A stretch of DNA of 54,406 nucleotides from CAYWVR01 sp964461715 (GCA_964461715.1 CAYWVR010000022.1:1-54406), one strand, 5' to 3'. Shown: positions 8,134-16,558, numbered from the stretch's first letter. Numbers and translations: made by a program. The notes: generated by a model not told the origin, from the sequence alone.

Positions 8134-9576
8134 ATGCCCGACGACCCCCTCATCGATCGAGTCCCGCCTCACAGCCTCGAGGCGGAGATGGCTGTCCTCG
8201 GCTCGATGATGATCGACCGCGAGACAGTCGGCGCCTGCGTCCAGCTCCTCGAGCCCGAGGCCTTCTACCGCTCCGAGCACCGCATCGTCTTCGAGCTGCT
8301 CACCCGGCTCTACGATGCGAACCAGCCCATCGACTTCGTCCTGGTGCAGTCCGCCCTCCGGGATGCCGGCAAGCTCGACGAGGTGGGAGGCGTCCAGTAC
8401 CTCGTGGACCTCGCCGACAGCGTCGCCACGGCCGCCCACGCGGAGTACTACGCCCGCGTCGTCCGCGAGAAGGCCATGCTGCGCCACCTCCTCCAGGCCG
8501 CCGGCGAGATCATCCGCGACGCCCATGCCACCGGCGAAGCCGTCGACGATATCCTCGACCGCTGCGAGCAGCGCATCTTCGAGGTCACCGAGAAGAAGCT
8601 CGTCGGCCAGGCCACCGACGTCCGGGCCATCCTCAGCCAGGTCATGCAGACCCTCGAACTCCAGGACGGGCGGGCCATCACCGGCGTCGAGACCGGCTAC
8701 TACGACCTCGACGACAAGACGCGCGGCCTCCAGGACGGCGACTTCATCGTCCTGGCGGCCCGGCCCAGCGTCGGCAAGAGTTCGCTGGCCCTGAACCTCG
8801 CGGAGCACGTCGCCGTCGACAACCGCGTCCCCGTGGCCTTCTTCAGCCTGGAGATGTCGAAGTCCGAGCTGGCGCTGCGGCTCCTTTCGTCCCGGGCCCA
8901 CGTCGACGGCCAGAAGCTCCGCAAGGGGCAGCTCTCGACCGAGGAGGTCGGCCGTGTCCAGGAGGCCGCCCCCCTCCTCTACGAGGTGCCTCTCTTCATC
9001 GACGACACCCCCGCCATCCGCGTCCTCGATCTGCGAGCGAAGGCTCGGCGGCTCATCGCGCGGCACGAGGTGAAGCTCATCCTCGTCGACTATCTCCAAC
9101 TCATGAGCGCCCCGCGGGCCGAGAACCGCCAGGTCGAGGTCGCCACCATCAGCCGGGGACTCAAGGCCCTCGCCCGCGAGCTGGATATCCCCATCGTCGC
9201 CCTGGCCCAGCTCCGCCGCGAGACCGAGGAGCACAAGCGCCCCCGCCTCTCGGACCTCCGCGAGTCCGGCGCCATCGAGCAGGACGCCGACGTGGTGCTC
9301 CTCCTGCACCGCGAGGAGATGCGACACGCCCCCGGCACCCCCGAGCACGAGGAGACGCGCGGCCAGTCCGAGCTCATCATCGCCAAGCAGCGCAACGGTC
9401 CCACCGGCGTCGTGCGCCTCACCTTCCGCCGCGAACTGACGCGGTTCGAGTCCTGGTATCCGCAGGAGCAGGACGCCGACCGCTTCGAGCAGCTCTCCGG
9501 CGCTGGCGCGCCCGGCCCCGCCTACGAAGCACCCGCCGAGTACGACGACACCGACGAGAGCGAAAGCCCGTTCTGA
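8134..9576 (+). CDS. dnaB: replicative DNA helicase
   Basis: Hexameric helicase that unwinds DNA at the fork. The N-terminal DnaB domain (about 8-110; PHSLEAEMAVLGSMMID) precedes the RecA-like motor domain, with Walker A RPSVGKSS near residue 210, VAFFSLEMSKSELALRL, Walker B LILVDYLQLM near 317-322, and the DLRESGAIEQDADVVLLLHR region. Its 480 residues are in the usual range, and no intein is present. It follows rpsF-ssb-rpsR-rplI as in many bacteria but seems to have its own leaderless promoter. Confidence 0.95.
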   Translation: MPDDPLIDRVPPHSLEAEMAVLGSMMIDRETVGACVQLLEPEAFYRSEHRIVFELLTRLYDANQPIDFVLVQSALRDAGKLDEVGGVQYLVDLADSVATAAHAEYYARVVREKAMLRHLLQAAGEIIRDAHATGEAVDDILDRCEQRIFEVTEKKLVGQATDVRAILSQVMQTLELQDGRAITGVETGYYDLDDKTRGLQDGDFIVLAARPSVGKSSLALNLAEHVAVDNRVPVAFFSLEMSKSELALRLLSSRAHVDGQKLRKGQLSTEEVGRVQEAAPLLYEVPLFIDDTPAIRVLDLRAKARRLIARHEVKLILVDYLQLMSAPRAENRQVEVATISRGLKALARELDIPIVALAQLRRETEEHKRPRLSDLRESGAIEQDADVVLLLHREEMRHAPGTPEHEETRGQSELIIAKQRNGPTGVVRLTFRRELTRFESWYPQEQDADRFEQLSGAGAPGPAYEAPAEYDDTDESESPF

Positions 9577-9601
9577 CCCGGAGCGCCACGCGGAAAAAGT
9601 A

Positions 9602-9629
9602 TTGACACCCGCCGCCTCCCGGCTAAGAT
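9602..9629 (+). promoter_or_regulatory. promoter of initiator tRNA
   Basis: TTGACA (9602-9607), a 16-nt spacer and TAAGAT (9624-9629), close to consensus. The tRNA begins 18 nt downstream. Confidence 0.7.
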
Positions 9630-9647
9630 AAATTGGAAATCATGGAT

Positions 9648-9724
<77 letters not shown>

Positions 9725-9734
9725 TAGCAACACG

Positions 9735-9765
9735 CGACCGTCCCTCGGGACGGTCGTTTTCTTTT
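9735..9765 (+). terminator. Rho-independent terminator after tRNA-fMet
   Basis: A nine-base-pair stem, CGACCGTCC with GGACGGTCG, closes a CTCG loop and is followed by TTTTCTTTT. It ends the tRNA transcript. Confidence 0.85.
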
Positions 9766-9776
9766 GGTGGCGATTC

Positions 9777-10043
9777 GAGGGAAGGAAACGCCGCGGCGTT
9801 CAGGAGCAATTCGCCGGTCTTGTCCTCGGGGCAGATGCGAATCTCTTCCACGTAGCAGGCGATGACCTGCCTGACCTTCTCATCACGCCGCCCGCGGTGG
9901 CCGCGACGGTCGGCCGTCCGTTCGTAGGCCTCGGCGCCCAGGTGGGCCGTCGCCTCCTTCTCCAGCAACCGCGGAAGCAGCACCTCCATCAACGCCCGCA
10001 ACGGATCGTCCCCATGCGCCTTCGCCTTTTGAGAAACACCCAT
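9777..10043 (-). pseudogene. IS256-type transposase / recombinase remnant
   Basis: The minus strand encodes LRALMEVLLPRLLEKEA, then HLGAEAYERTADRRGHRGRR. This matches the N-terminal region of mutator/IS256-family transposases (HLGAxxYERSxxRxGYRNG). It then switches to VRQVIACYVEEIRICPEDKT, a sequence more like the C-terminal end of a large serine recombinase. The catalytic DDE part is missing. I interpret it as scrap of one or two mobile elements, left just downstream of tRNA-fMet. The apparent end of the frame inside the tRNA is not coding. Confidence 0.45.
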
Positions 10044-10083
10044 TGGGCCACGATGCCGACAGTTTCCGGGACGATTGCGCAGC

Positions 10084-10872
10084 CTATGCCGAGGCGTTGC
10101 TTCGGGCCCCACAGGCTTCGCTGATTCTGCCGGCGGTCCGACGTAGCTCGCCCAGCAAACTTGGCCGGTCTCTGTGGCGCACTTTGGGTAGGGCGACTCC
10201 CAGCGAAAGCACGGCCTCTCCGGCGGCCGTCGGTACGGGCACGGCCAGGGCCACCACGCCTTCGCCGGCCTCCTCGATGCACTCGGCGTATCCACGGCGG
10301 CGCACCTTGATGAGTTCACGTCGGAATGCCCGGCGGTCCGTGATGCTTCCGGGCCCGCGTTTTGTCATTGGCAGCTTGGCCACGAGGCGGTCTCTCTCGT
10401 CTTCGTCAAGCCAGGCCAGCAACACTCTCGCGGTCGCCATCGTGTGCAGATATTCAGGACACTCTGCCGTCGGCGTGACGACCAGAGGGCGATCCGGTAC
10501 CTGCTCTACCAGATGCACGATGGTTTGTCCGCGCATCTGAACGAGCGTGACATACTCGTCCAGGCGTTTGCCGAAATCGGCCACGATGGCACCTGCTGCC
10601 AAAGACCAATCTGCCTGCCCCAGCCATCGCCGGGTCCACTCATGCAGACGGGGGCCCAATACATAGGGCGTCCCCCGTCCGGATTGCCTGACCAGCCGAT
10701 GATGTTCGAGCGTTCGCAGCAGGCTCTGGACCGTCTGGGGCTTGAGGGAGGTATCCTCCGCCAGACTGGAAAGAGATCGACCAGCCGGTGCTGCGGCGAG
10801 TAGGTCGATGATCCGCACCACGCGATCAACAGATTGGATGGTGCGCGGCCGAGTTGTCCTTGTTGCGGCCAT
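10084..10872 (-). CDS. IclR-family transcriptional regulator
   Basis: DNA-binding repressor or activator that senses a small molecule. Residues about 15-75 form the winged helix-turn-helix (SVDRVVRIIDLLAA, SLSSLAEDTSLKPQTVQSLLRTLE). The effector domain follows (about 85-255; DEYVTLVQMRGQTIVHLVEQ, ATARVLLAWLDEDER, GYAECIEEAGEGVVALAVPV). It is 262 residues, normal for the family. ATG 10872 has GGAGC upstream; an in-frame ATG further out would run into the promoter region. It is divergent from the two 4Fe-4S genes, and the palindrome at 10921-10941 between them is its likely operator. The effector is unknown. Confidence 0.9.
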   Translation of the reverse strand: MAATRTTRPRTIQSVDRVVRIIDLLAAAPAGRSLSSLAEDTSLKPQTVQSLLRTLEHHRLVRQSGRGTPYVLGPRLHEWTRRWLGQADWSLAAGAIVADFGKRLDEYVTLVQMRGQTIVHLVEQVPDRPLVVTPTAECPEYLHTMATARVLLAWLDEDERDRLVAKLPMTKRGPGSITDRRAFRRELIKVRRRGYAECIEEAGEGVVALAVPVPTAAGEAVLSLGVALPKVRHRDRPSLLGELRRTAGRISEACGARSNASA

Positions 10873-10885
10873 GGCTCTTTGCTCC

Positions 10886-10914
10886 TTGACTGGTCTTGGA
10901 AAATCAACTAAACT
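10886..10914 (+). promoter_or_regulatory. promoter of the twin 4Fe-4S operon
   Basis: TTGACT (10886-10891), a 17-nt spacer and TAAACT (10909-10914). The expected start is near 10921, the first base of the palindromic operator. Confidence 0.5.
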
Positions 10915-10920
10915 CCCACT

Positions 10921-10941
10921 ATGTCGTAGCATGTACGACAT
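10921..10941. promoter_or_regulatory. palindromic operator, probably for the IclR regulator
   Basis: A perfect inverted repeat of two 8-bp arms, ATGTCGTA (10921-10928) and TACGACAT (10934-10941), separated by GCATG. It covers the predicted start site of the rightward promoter and lies about 50 nt upstream of the regulator gene, as expected for a site repressing the operon and possibly the regulator itself. Confidence 0.6.
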
Positions 10942-10990
10942 CATCGTACTGCGGCGCCTTTGTCAGGTCAAGGGATAAGGAGAGGCAAAC

Positions 10991-11863
10991 GTGCCTGATT
11001 CTTTCACAGATTCTCTGCGAGCAACAGCCCGGGAAGCCGGCGCGGACATCATCGGGATAGCACCCATCGAGCGATTTGATGGCGTGGCCGCCGAGCACCA
11101 CCCGAGCAGCATTTTTCCCGAGTCTCGCAGTGTGATTGTTCTGGGTAAGCGGATCGTCCGCGGCTGCCTGCGGGGGGTCGAGGAGGGCACCCAGATGTCC
11201 ATCTACCACACGTTCGCGGTCAACTGGCTGCCGGATCGCTTCATGGCTTTGGCGACGGTGCGCGTGGCCAGTTGGCTGGAAGATCAGCGATGGGAGGCCG
11301 TGCCTCTGCCGGACCTGCCCGTGGAGATTCCCGCGATGGGCATCCCGGTCAGGGAAGGCAATCCAGCGCCCAACGTGATGATCGACTTCATCGATGCAGC
11401 CGTGCGCGCCGGCCTCGGGGAAATCGGCCTTTCCGGCGAGCTGATGACGCCTCAGTTCGGGCATCGCCAGCGGGTGCAGGGCATCCTGACAGATGCCGAA
11501 TTGGAACCGACGCCGATGCCGGCCGATTCCGTGTGTGACCGCTGCGGTGCATGCGCCGAGGCCTGCCCACTGAATGCGATCGACGCAACCGAACGGCAAA
11601 CCGTGGAGATCTGCGGCAAGCGGATGCAGGTGGCGAACGTGGACATCGGCCTCTGCCGCCGCTGCCGCAATGGAGCTCACCCCGACAACCGACATCCCTC
11701 GGGGCGTCCGGACCGCCTGGCGGCGGCCTGCATGCGAGCCTGCGCCCACCATATGAACGAAGCCGATCTCTTGGAGAACCGCTTCCGCCAGCCATTCCGG
11801 AAGCGGCCGGCATGGGTGATCGATGCCGGCGGCGTGGCCCGCCTGGAGGAGTCGGACGCATGA
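10991..11863 (+). CDS. QueG/COG1600-like 4Fe-4S protein, paralogue 1
   Basis: The N-terminal half resembles epoxyqueuosine reductase and reductive-dehalogenase-like proteins (GADIIGIAPIERFDG, FPESRSVIVLGKRI, AGLGEIGLSGELMTPQFG). A 4Fe-4S motif CDRCGACAEACP follows near residue 180. A second cysteine set, CRRC and CMRAC about 21 residues apart, lies near 220-255. No B12-binding motif or Tat signal is visible, so it is not a classical dehalogenase, and the substrate is unknown. At 290 residues it is shorter than QueG. GTG 10991 has AAGGAGAGG six bases upstream. Its stop overlaps the next start (ATGA), and IclR probably controls both. Confidence 0.7.
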   Translation: MPDSFTDSLRATAREAGADIIGIAPIERFDGVAAEHHPSSIFPESRSVIVLGKRIVRGCLRGVEEGTQMSIYHTFAVNWLPDRFMALATVRVASWLEDQRWEAVPLPDLPVEIPAMGIPVREGNPAPNVMIDFIDAAVRAGLGEIGLSGELMTPQFGHRQRVQGILTDAELEPTPMPADSVCDRCGACAEACPLNAIDATERQTVEICGKRMQVANVDIGLCRRCRNGAHPDNRHPSGRPDRLAAACMRACAHHMNEADLLENRFRQPFRKRPAWVIDAGGVARLEESDA

Positions 11864-12921
11864 AGGAACTGACCGCCCACGCCATCAAGCAGTTCGCCCT
11901 TAACATGGGGGCGGACCTCGTTGGCGTTGCGAACATCGAGCGATTCGAAGGGGCTCCCCGGCGCATGCGCCCGGCCGAAATCTTCCCCGAGTGTCGAAGC
12001 GTGATTGTTCTCATCCGCCGCATCCTGCGGGGCAACTGGCGAGGTATCGAGGAAGGCACCTATTGGCCGAACTATACGTACTTCGGCTATCACGGCCTGC
12101 TCAACAGTTTCTTCATTCCCCACGTCGTGTACGAAACGAGTTGCTTCATCGAGGATCACGGCTGGGAGGCCGTGCCCTACTATCCCGGCGTGCCTGAACG
12201 CCAGCCCCCGGAAAACCCGGTTCGACCGGGCGCGGTCGGCCCGGACGTACACATGGCGATCCGCATCGCGGGCATCGCGGCGGGCCTGGGCGAATGCGGC
12301 TGGTCGAAGGTCTTCCTGACACGGAAGTTCGGTCCACGCGTCCGGCTGCATGCGATCCTCACCGACGCGCCGCTTTCCGCCGATGCCCTCGTCGAGCCGG
12401 GTAGCCTCTGCGACAAGTGCGGATCATGCGTGCGAGGCTGTCCCGGTGCGATTCCACCCATCAAATACGGGACGGAGGTGTCGGTCCAGATCGAGGATAA
12501 GACCTACACGTGGGGCGACGTGCATATGGGGCGATGCGTGCTCTGTTTCCACGGAGGCGATCCGCGCGTCAGCCCGTTCATCCACAAGAGCTTCCCGGGC
12601 TACGAGTTTGACGTCACAAAACAGGACGTCAGCGAGAACGTCGCCTACAAGTTCTGCTGGCCGATGAGCCTGGGCGACTGGCGCGCGACCGACGAGGACC
12701 CCTCCGGTCACATCATCGAGGGCCACCGCTGCCTGCGCGACTGGGGCGGCGATGCCAGTTACGCCGTCGAAGGCAGTCGCGGGTGCATGCGCAGCTGCTT
12801 CGACCATCTGGAGAAGCGCAACGCCATCGAGCAGACCTTCGAGAACGGCGCATTCATCAAGCGACCGCGCTGGATGCTGGCAAGCCGCGTGCTCCCCGCG
12901 CACGACCCAACGAAGGAATAG
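11860..12921 (+). CDS. QueG/COG1600-like 4Fe-4S protein, paralogue 2
   Basis: Clear paralogue of the preceding gene: GADLVGVANIERFEG, FPECRSVIVLIRRILRGNWRG, AAGLGECGWSKVFLTRKFGP, then CDKCGSCVRGCP near residue 187. It keeps the second cysteine set (CVLC and CMRSC) but with about 79 residues between the pairs instead of 21, an insertion that adds several aromatic residues. It has 353 residues. Adjacent paralogues with overlapping ends suggest a two-subunit redox complex; that is an inference. Function and substrate are unknown. The 540 nt downstream hold no recognised gene. Confidence 0.7.
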   Translation: MKELTAHAIKQFALNMGADLVGVANIERFEGAPRRMRPAEIFPECRSVIVLIRRILRGNWRGIEEGTYWPNYTYFGYHGLLNSFFIPHVVYETSCFIEDHGWEAVPYYPGVPERQPPENPVRPGAVGPDVHMAIRIAGIAAGLGECGWSKVFLTRKFGPRVRLHAILTDAPLSADALVEPGSLCDKCGSCVRGCPGAIPPIKYGTEVSVQIEDKTYTWGDVHMGRCVLCFHGGDPRVSPFIHKSFPGYEFDVTKQDVSENVAYKFCWPMSLGDWRATDEDPSGHIIEGHRCLRDWGGDASYAVEGSRGCMRSCFDHLEKRNAIEQTFENGAFIKRPRWMLASRVLPAHDPTKE

Positions 12922-13461
12922 AACAGGCCCAACCCCGACAACTGCCAGGATGCAACCGTCCCGGCCGCCAGTCGCGGTCCGGGAAGTGGCGGTTGAAGAT
13001 CGTCCGCGGGTTCTTGATCGTCAGGCCGGCCGGTTCGGGCCGCTCCCGGGCAAGGGCGAGCTTCGCCCGGTCGGCGGTGTCGTAGGAGAGGCGCCACGGG
13101 TTGCCGTGGGAGGCGTCGGTCTTGCGTCGCGCCGAGAAGCGTCCGCGGTCGGCCGCGCGGCCTTCGGGGGCTTCTCCGGTCGCCCTCCGGGCTCCCTGCG
13201 AAGCCCCCGAAGGCCTGGGTTCCATCTTCGCCATCGTGACACTCCTTTCCGTTCGGGCCTGCTCATTCTACCCAACGCAAACGAGTGTCCAAGCTATCCC
13301 TGGGGCGGGAGATTTCAGCGCATTTTCAGCGCGCAGGGGCCCCGGGAGGGCAGTTCCTGGCATGATCCGCCACGATCGGGGTTTGCCGACAGTGCCTCGG
13401 CCGGAGGCGCGTAACTCGCGCACCCGCCAAGACTTGGGAAGACTTGGCAGGACCCGTCCAG
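12922..13461. other. 540-nt gap without a recognisable gene
   Basis: Both strands are open in several frames because of high GC. On the minus strand, GRFSARRKTD at about 13140 recalls the start of some IS-element helper proteins, but nothing around it confirms this. The stretch separates the Fe-S operon from tRNA-Arg and may be decayed mobile DNA. Confidence 0.3.
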
Positions 13462-13538
13462 TGGTGCGCCCGGCGGGACTCGAACCCACGACCTGCGGTT
13501 TAGGAAACCGCCGCTCTATCCGGCTGAGCTACGGGCGC
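13462..13538 (-). tRNA. tRNA-Arg(CCT)
   Basis: On the minus strand GCGCCCG pairs with CGGGCGC, D-stem GCTC with GAGC, and anticodon stem GCGGT with ACCGC around TTCCTAA (anticodon CCT, reading AGG). T-arm GTGGG-TTCGAGT-CCCGC follows. CCA is encoded. Confidence 0.93.
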
Positions 13539-13589
13539 AGCTTGGGAAAGGAACGTCTACGGGCACGGTAGCCGCACGCATGGGCCGCG

Positions 13590-14420
13590 TCAAGGCAGGT
13601 GGCAGCCCTTGATGATGTAGCCGCCTGACTTCTCGTCGCGCTCCAGCTCCAGGATTCCCTGACTCTCGGCCTCCTCCAGCAGCTCTCCGAAGCTGCGGAA
13701 CCCGTAGTAGGACTCGCTGAAGCCGGGTTTGCGGCGTTTGAGGGTCTGCTTGATCATCGAGCCCCAGATTTTCGACCCCTCGCCGCGCTCCTCCAGCAGG
13801 GCCTCGTACGTGTCGACGATCAGGTCCCAAGCCTCCTCCTTCTTGTCGGCGGGGCTCTTCTCGGAGGGCTTCTCGGTGGCTTTGCCGGCGGGTTTGGGCT
13901 TGGCTTTGCGCTTTCGGGCGGGCTTGCTGCGGACGAGGTCATCGTAGTAGATGAACTCGTCGCAGTTGGCGATCAGCAGGTCCGAAGTCGAGTTCTTGAC
14001 CCCTACCCCGATGACGATCTTGTCGTTCTCCCGCAGCTTCGACACGAGGGGCGAGAAGTCCGAATCCCCGCTGATGATCACGAACGTGTCCACGTGGGCC
14101 TTCGTGTAGCACAAATCCAGCGCATCGACGACCATGCGGATGTCGGCCGAGTTCTTGCCGGACTGCCGGACATGGGGGATCTCAATGAGCTCGAACGACG
14201 CCTCGTGCATCCGCGGGCGGTATTCCTTGTACCGGCCCCAGTCGCAGTAGGCCTTCTTGACGACGATGCTCCCTTTGAGGAGCAGCCGCTCCATGACGCG
14301 GTTGATGTCGAAATCGGCGTAGTTGGCGTCCCGGACGCCGAGGGCGATGTTCTCGAAGTCCAGAAACAGGGCCATGTTACGCGTTTCGTCGGTGGTCGTC
14401 ACGCTGTTGGTCCTTGCCAT
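13590..14420 (-). CDS. NYN-domain RNase-like protein with C-terminal OST-HTH domain
   Basis: Residues about 15-165 form a NYN (LabA/DUF88, PIN-like) domain. Its acidic residues are in place: LFLDFENIALG (D21), SADIRMVVDAL, and IISGDSDFSPLVSKLRE (near 117-122). A lysine/proline-rich linker (about 168-198) leads to an OST-HTH/LOTUS-type domain (about 200-275; WDLIVDTYEALLEERG, SMIKQTLKRRKPGFSESYYG, FGELLEEAESQG), which binds RNA in related proteins. Together they suggest an RNA-processing or RNA-surveillance nuclease in the cytoplasm; the targets are unknown. ATG 14420 has GAGGAG upstream. It is a single-gene unit. Confidence 0.88.
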   Translation of the reverse strand: MARTNSVTTTDETRNMALFLDFENIALGVRDANYADFDINRVMERLLLKGSIVVKKAYCDWGRYKEYRPRMHEASFELIEIPHVRQSGKNSADIRMVVDALDLCYTKAHVDTFVIISGDSDFSPLVSKLRENDKIVIGVGVKNSTSDLLIANCDEFIYYDDLVRSKPARKRKAKPKPAGKATEKPSEKSPADKKEEAWDLIVDTYEALLEERGEGSKIWGSMIKQTLKRRKPGFSESYYGFRSFGELLEEAESQGILELERDEKSGGYIIKGCHLP

Positions 14421-14510
14421 GGGGCTCCTCGAAAGCGGCCATCGTTTCCCCTGCGTCCGACAGCCTACCGCATCGGTGGCCCGGCTGCAAGGGGGCCCCT
14501 CCGCGCAATT

Positions 14511-14645
14511 TACGGCTCCTGGGCGAACAGGTGGACGCCCTTCTTGTTTGAGGTGACGATGTCGAGCCCCCCGTCACCGTCCCGCATCGACCACCTCGAA
14601 CCGGGTCCCGATGTCTGGATGGTCGTCGGTGACGTAACAGGCCCA
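14511..14645 (-). pseudogene. C-terminal remnant of an FG-GAP/VCBS repeat protein
   Basis: The minus strand reads YVTDDHPDIGTRFEVVDA, then, after a one-base frame change at about 14580, GDGGLDIVTSNKKGVHLF and a stop. This is the final repeat of planctomycete VCBS proteins (DxDGDGxLDIVTSNKKGVxLF). No upstream part of such a gene survives. It occupies most of the gap between the NYN gene and the Rieske-reductase gene. Confidence 0.6.
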
Positions 14646-14779
14646 CGCCGGCGGCCCCGTCTCCGAGCCGGGTCCGCCCGAAATTCCGGAGCATTTTCCG
14701 GGCCTCTTGACCCTTTGCAGCCGGGTGGCCGCTATAATCGTCTCTGAAGCCGATGCCGCGCATCCGAAAGGAGACTGCC

Positions 14780-16342
14780 ATGGCCGCCCGGTGGACGAAG
14801 GTCGCCAAGCTCTCGGACCTCGCGGAGGGCAAGCCCCTCGGCGTCGAGGTCGACGATACAACGGTCCTCCTCGTGAAGCTCGGGGAGACGATCCACGCCT
14901 GCGGGGGGAAGTGCACCCACTACGGGGCACCGCTCAAGGACGGGCTTCGGACGGGCCACGTGATCACCTGCCCATGGCACAACGCCCGTTTCGACGTGCG
15001 AACGGGGCGGATGGTCGAGCCGCCCGCCCTCGACGGAACCGGGGGCTACGAGGTCAAGGTCGAGGGCGAGGACGTGCTGGTCGGCCCTAAGACCAAGCCT
15101 CCCGGGCCGCCCGTCCGGGCCGGGGCCGGGCAGACCTTCGCCATCGTCGGGGCCGGGGCCGCCGGCAACGCCTGTGCCGAGACCCTCCGACGCGAGGGTT
15201 TCGACGGCCGCGTCCTGCTCATCACGGCCGAGCCCGACCGCCCCTACGACCGTCCCAATCTCTCCAAGGCCTACATGGCCGGCGAGGCCGATCCGAGCTG
15301 GATCCCCTTACGGGACAAGGACTTCTATGCGAAGCACCGGATCGAGCTCATGACCGAGCGGCGCGTCGCGGCCCTCGATCCGAAGGCCATGACGTTGACC
15401 TTCGAGGACGGCGAGACCCTCGCGTTCGACCGGGTTCTGGTGGCCACGGGCGGGGTGCCGCGGGACCTCGACATCCCCGGCACAGACCTCGAAGGATACT
15501 TCCTGCTGCGCAGCCTGGCGGACGCGAACCGCATCCTGGAGGCCTTGGAGGGGGCCCGGAAGGCCGTCATCCTGGGCGCCGGGTTCATCGGTCTGGAAGT
15601 GGCCGCCGCCCTCCGCCAGCGGGACGTGAATGTGGCCCTGGTGGCCCCGGAAGAGGTCCCTATGGCCCATATCTTCGGAGAGGAAGTGGGTCGATGGATG
15701 GCCGCGCGGCACGCCGACCAGGGCGTGGACCTGCACCTCGGGACCCGGCCGAAGGCCGTCCGGGGCGACGGGAAGGTCTCCGGGGTGGTTCTCGAAGACG
15801 GGACGGAGCTCGAAGCGAACCTGGTGATCGCGGGAACGGGAATCCGCCCGGCGGTCGACGTCCTGGAGGGCACGGACCTCGTGAAGGACGGGGCCGTCCC
15901 GGTCGATAACCGCCTTCAGACCCCCGCAGAGGGCGTTTTCGCGGCTGGAGACATCGCCGTCGTCCCCGACCCCAACACCGGCGAACCCCGCCGCATCGAG
16001 CACTGGGTCGTGGCCGAGCGGCAGGGCTCCCACGCCGCCCGCACCATGCTCGGCTCCCGCGATCCATACACCGCCGTGCCCTTCTTCTGGACCCGTCAAT
16101 ACGGCTCCAGCTTGCAGTATACGGGCTTTGCGGAGGCGTTTGACCGCACGGCCGCGCGCGGCCGGATCGAGGACGGCGACTTCGTCGTGGGCTATTACCA
16201 GGGCGGCACGCTCCGAGCGGCCGCCGGGGCGGGCCGGTCGACGGAGATCATCGCCCTCGGGCACCTGATCGGCGCCGGCGAGACGGTCGATCCGGAGGCC
16301 CTGGAGAATCCGGACACGGAACTTGAAACCCTTTGCCAGTAA
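14780..16342 (+). CDS. Rieske-ferredoxin reductase fusion (AIFM3-like)
   Basis: Electron-transfer flavoprotein. Residues 1-105 are a Rieske [2Fe-2S] domain with C45-T-H47 and C64-P-W-H67. From about 120 a pyridine nucleotide-disulfide oxidoreductase follows: FAD loop IVGAGAAGNACAE, RPYDRPNLSK, NAD(P)H loop VILGAGFIGLEVAAALR, and VFAAGDIA near the FAD end, then a C-terminal reductase domain. It is 520 residues. It probably moves electrons between NAD(P)H and the ferredoxin encoded 27 nt downstream. ATG 14780 has AAAGGAG seven bases upstream. A perfect TATAAT at 14733-14738 is the likely -10; its -35 (TTGACC) has a long 20-nt spacer. Confidence 0.9.
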   Translation: MAARWTKVAKLSDLAEGKPLGVEVDDTTVLLVKLGETIHACGGKCTHYGAPLKDGLRTGHVITCPWHNARFDVRTGRMVEPPALDGTGGYEVKVEGEDVLVGPKTKPPGPPVRAGAGQTFAIVGAGAAGNACAETLRREGFDGRVLLITAEPDRPYDRPNLSKAYMAGEADPSWIPLRDKDFYAKHRIELMTERRVAALDPKAMTLTFEDGETLAFDRVLVATGGVPRDLDIPGTDLEGYFLLRSLADANRILEALEGARKAVILGAGFIGLEVAAALRQRDVNVALVAPEEVPMAHIFGEEVGRWMAARHADQGVDLHLGTRPKAVRGDGKVSGVVLEDGTELEANLVIAGTGIRPAVDVLEGTDLVKDGAVPVDNRLQTPAEGVFAAGDIAVVPDPNTGEPRRIEHWVVAERQGSHAARTMLGSRDPYTAVPFFWTRQYGSSLQYTGFAEAFDRTAARGRIEDGDFVVGYYQGGTLRAAAGAGRSTEIIALGHLIGAGETVDPEALENPDTELETLCQ

Positions 16343-16369
16343 GGACTTACAGCCCGAGGAGGAGAGCGC

Positions 16370-16558
16370 ATGAAGGTAACCGTGGACGCGGACGTCTGTG
16401 TCGGCACGGGATCCTGCGAGGCCCTGTGCCCCGAGGTCTTCGAGCTCACGGACGAGGGCATCTCGAAGGTCAAGGTGGACACGGTGCCCGAGGAGCACGA
16501 GGACGCGGTGCAGGAAGCCATGGAGGCCTGCCCCGTGGACGCCATCCAGGAGGTGTGA
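16370..16558 (+). CDS. small single-cluster ferredoxin, probably [3Fe-4S]
   Basis: A 62-residue ferredoxin with C10, C16, C20-P and C54-P. The position that supplies the second ligand of a [4Fe-4S] cluster is Thr13 (CVGTGSC instead of CxxCxxC), as in ferredoxins that carry a [3Fe-4S] cluster and serve cytochrome P450 or related reductases. It lies immediately downstream of the Rieske-reductase, its likely redox partner. A GAGGAGGAGAG ribosome site precedes ATG 16370, and a GC-rich terminator follows the gene. Confidence 0.88.
   Translation: MKVTVDADVCVGTGSCEALCPEVFELTDEGISKVKVDTVPEEHEDAVQEAMEACPVDAIQEV

Noticed and set aside
14640..14760. Possible longer start for the Rieske-reductase at ATG 14753
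   Set aside because: ATG 14780 has a well-placed AAAGGAG and fits the domain start; the extra nine residues look like translated leader.
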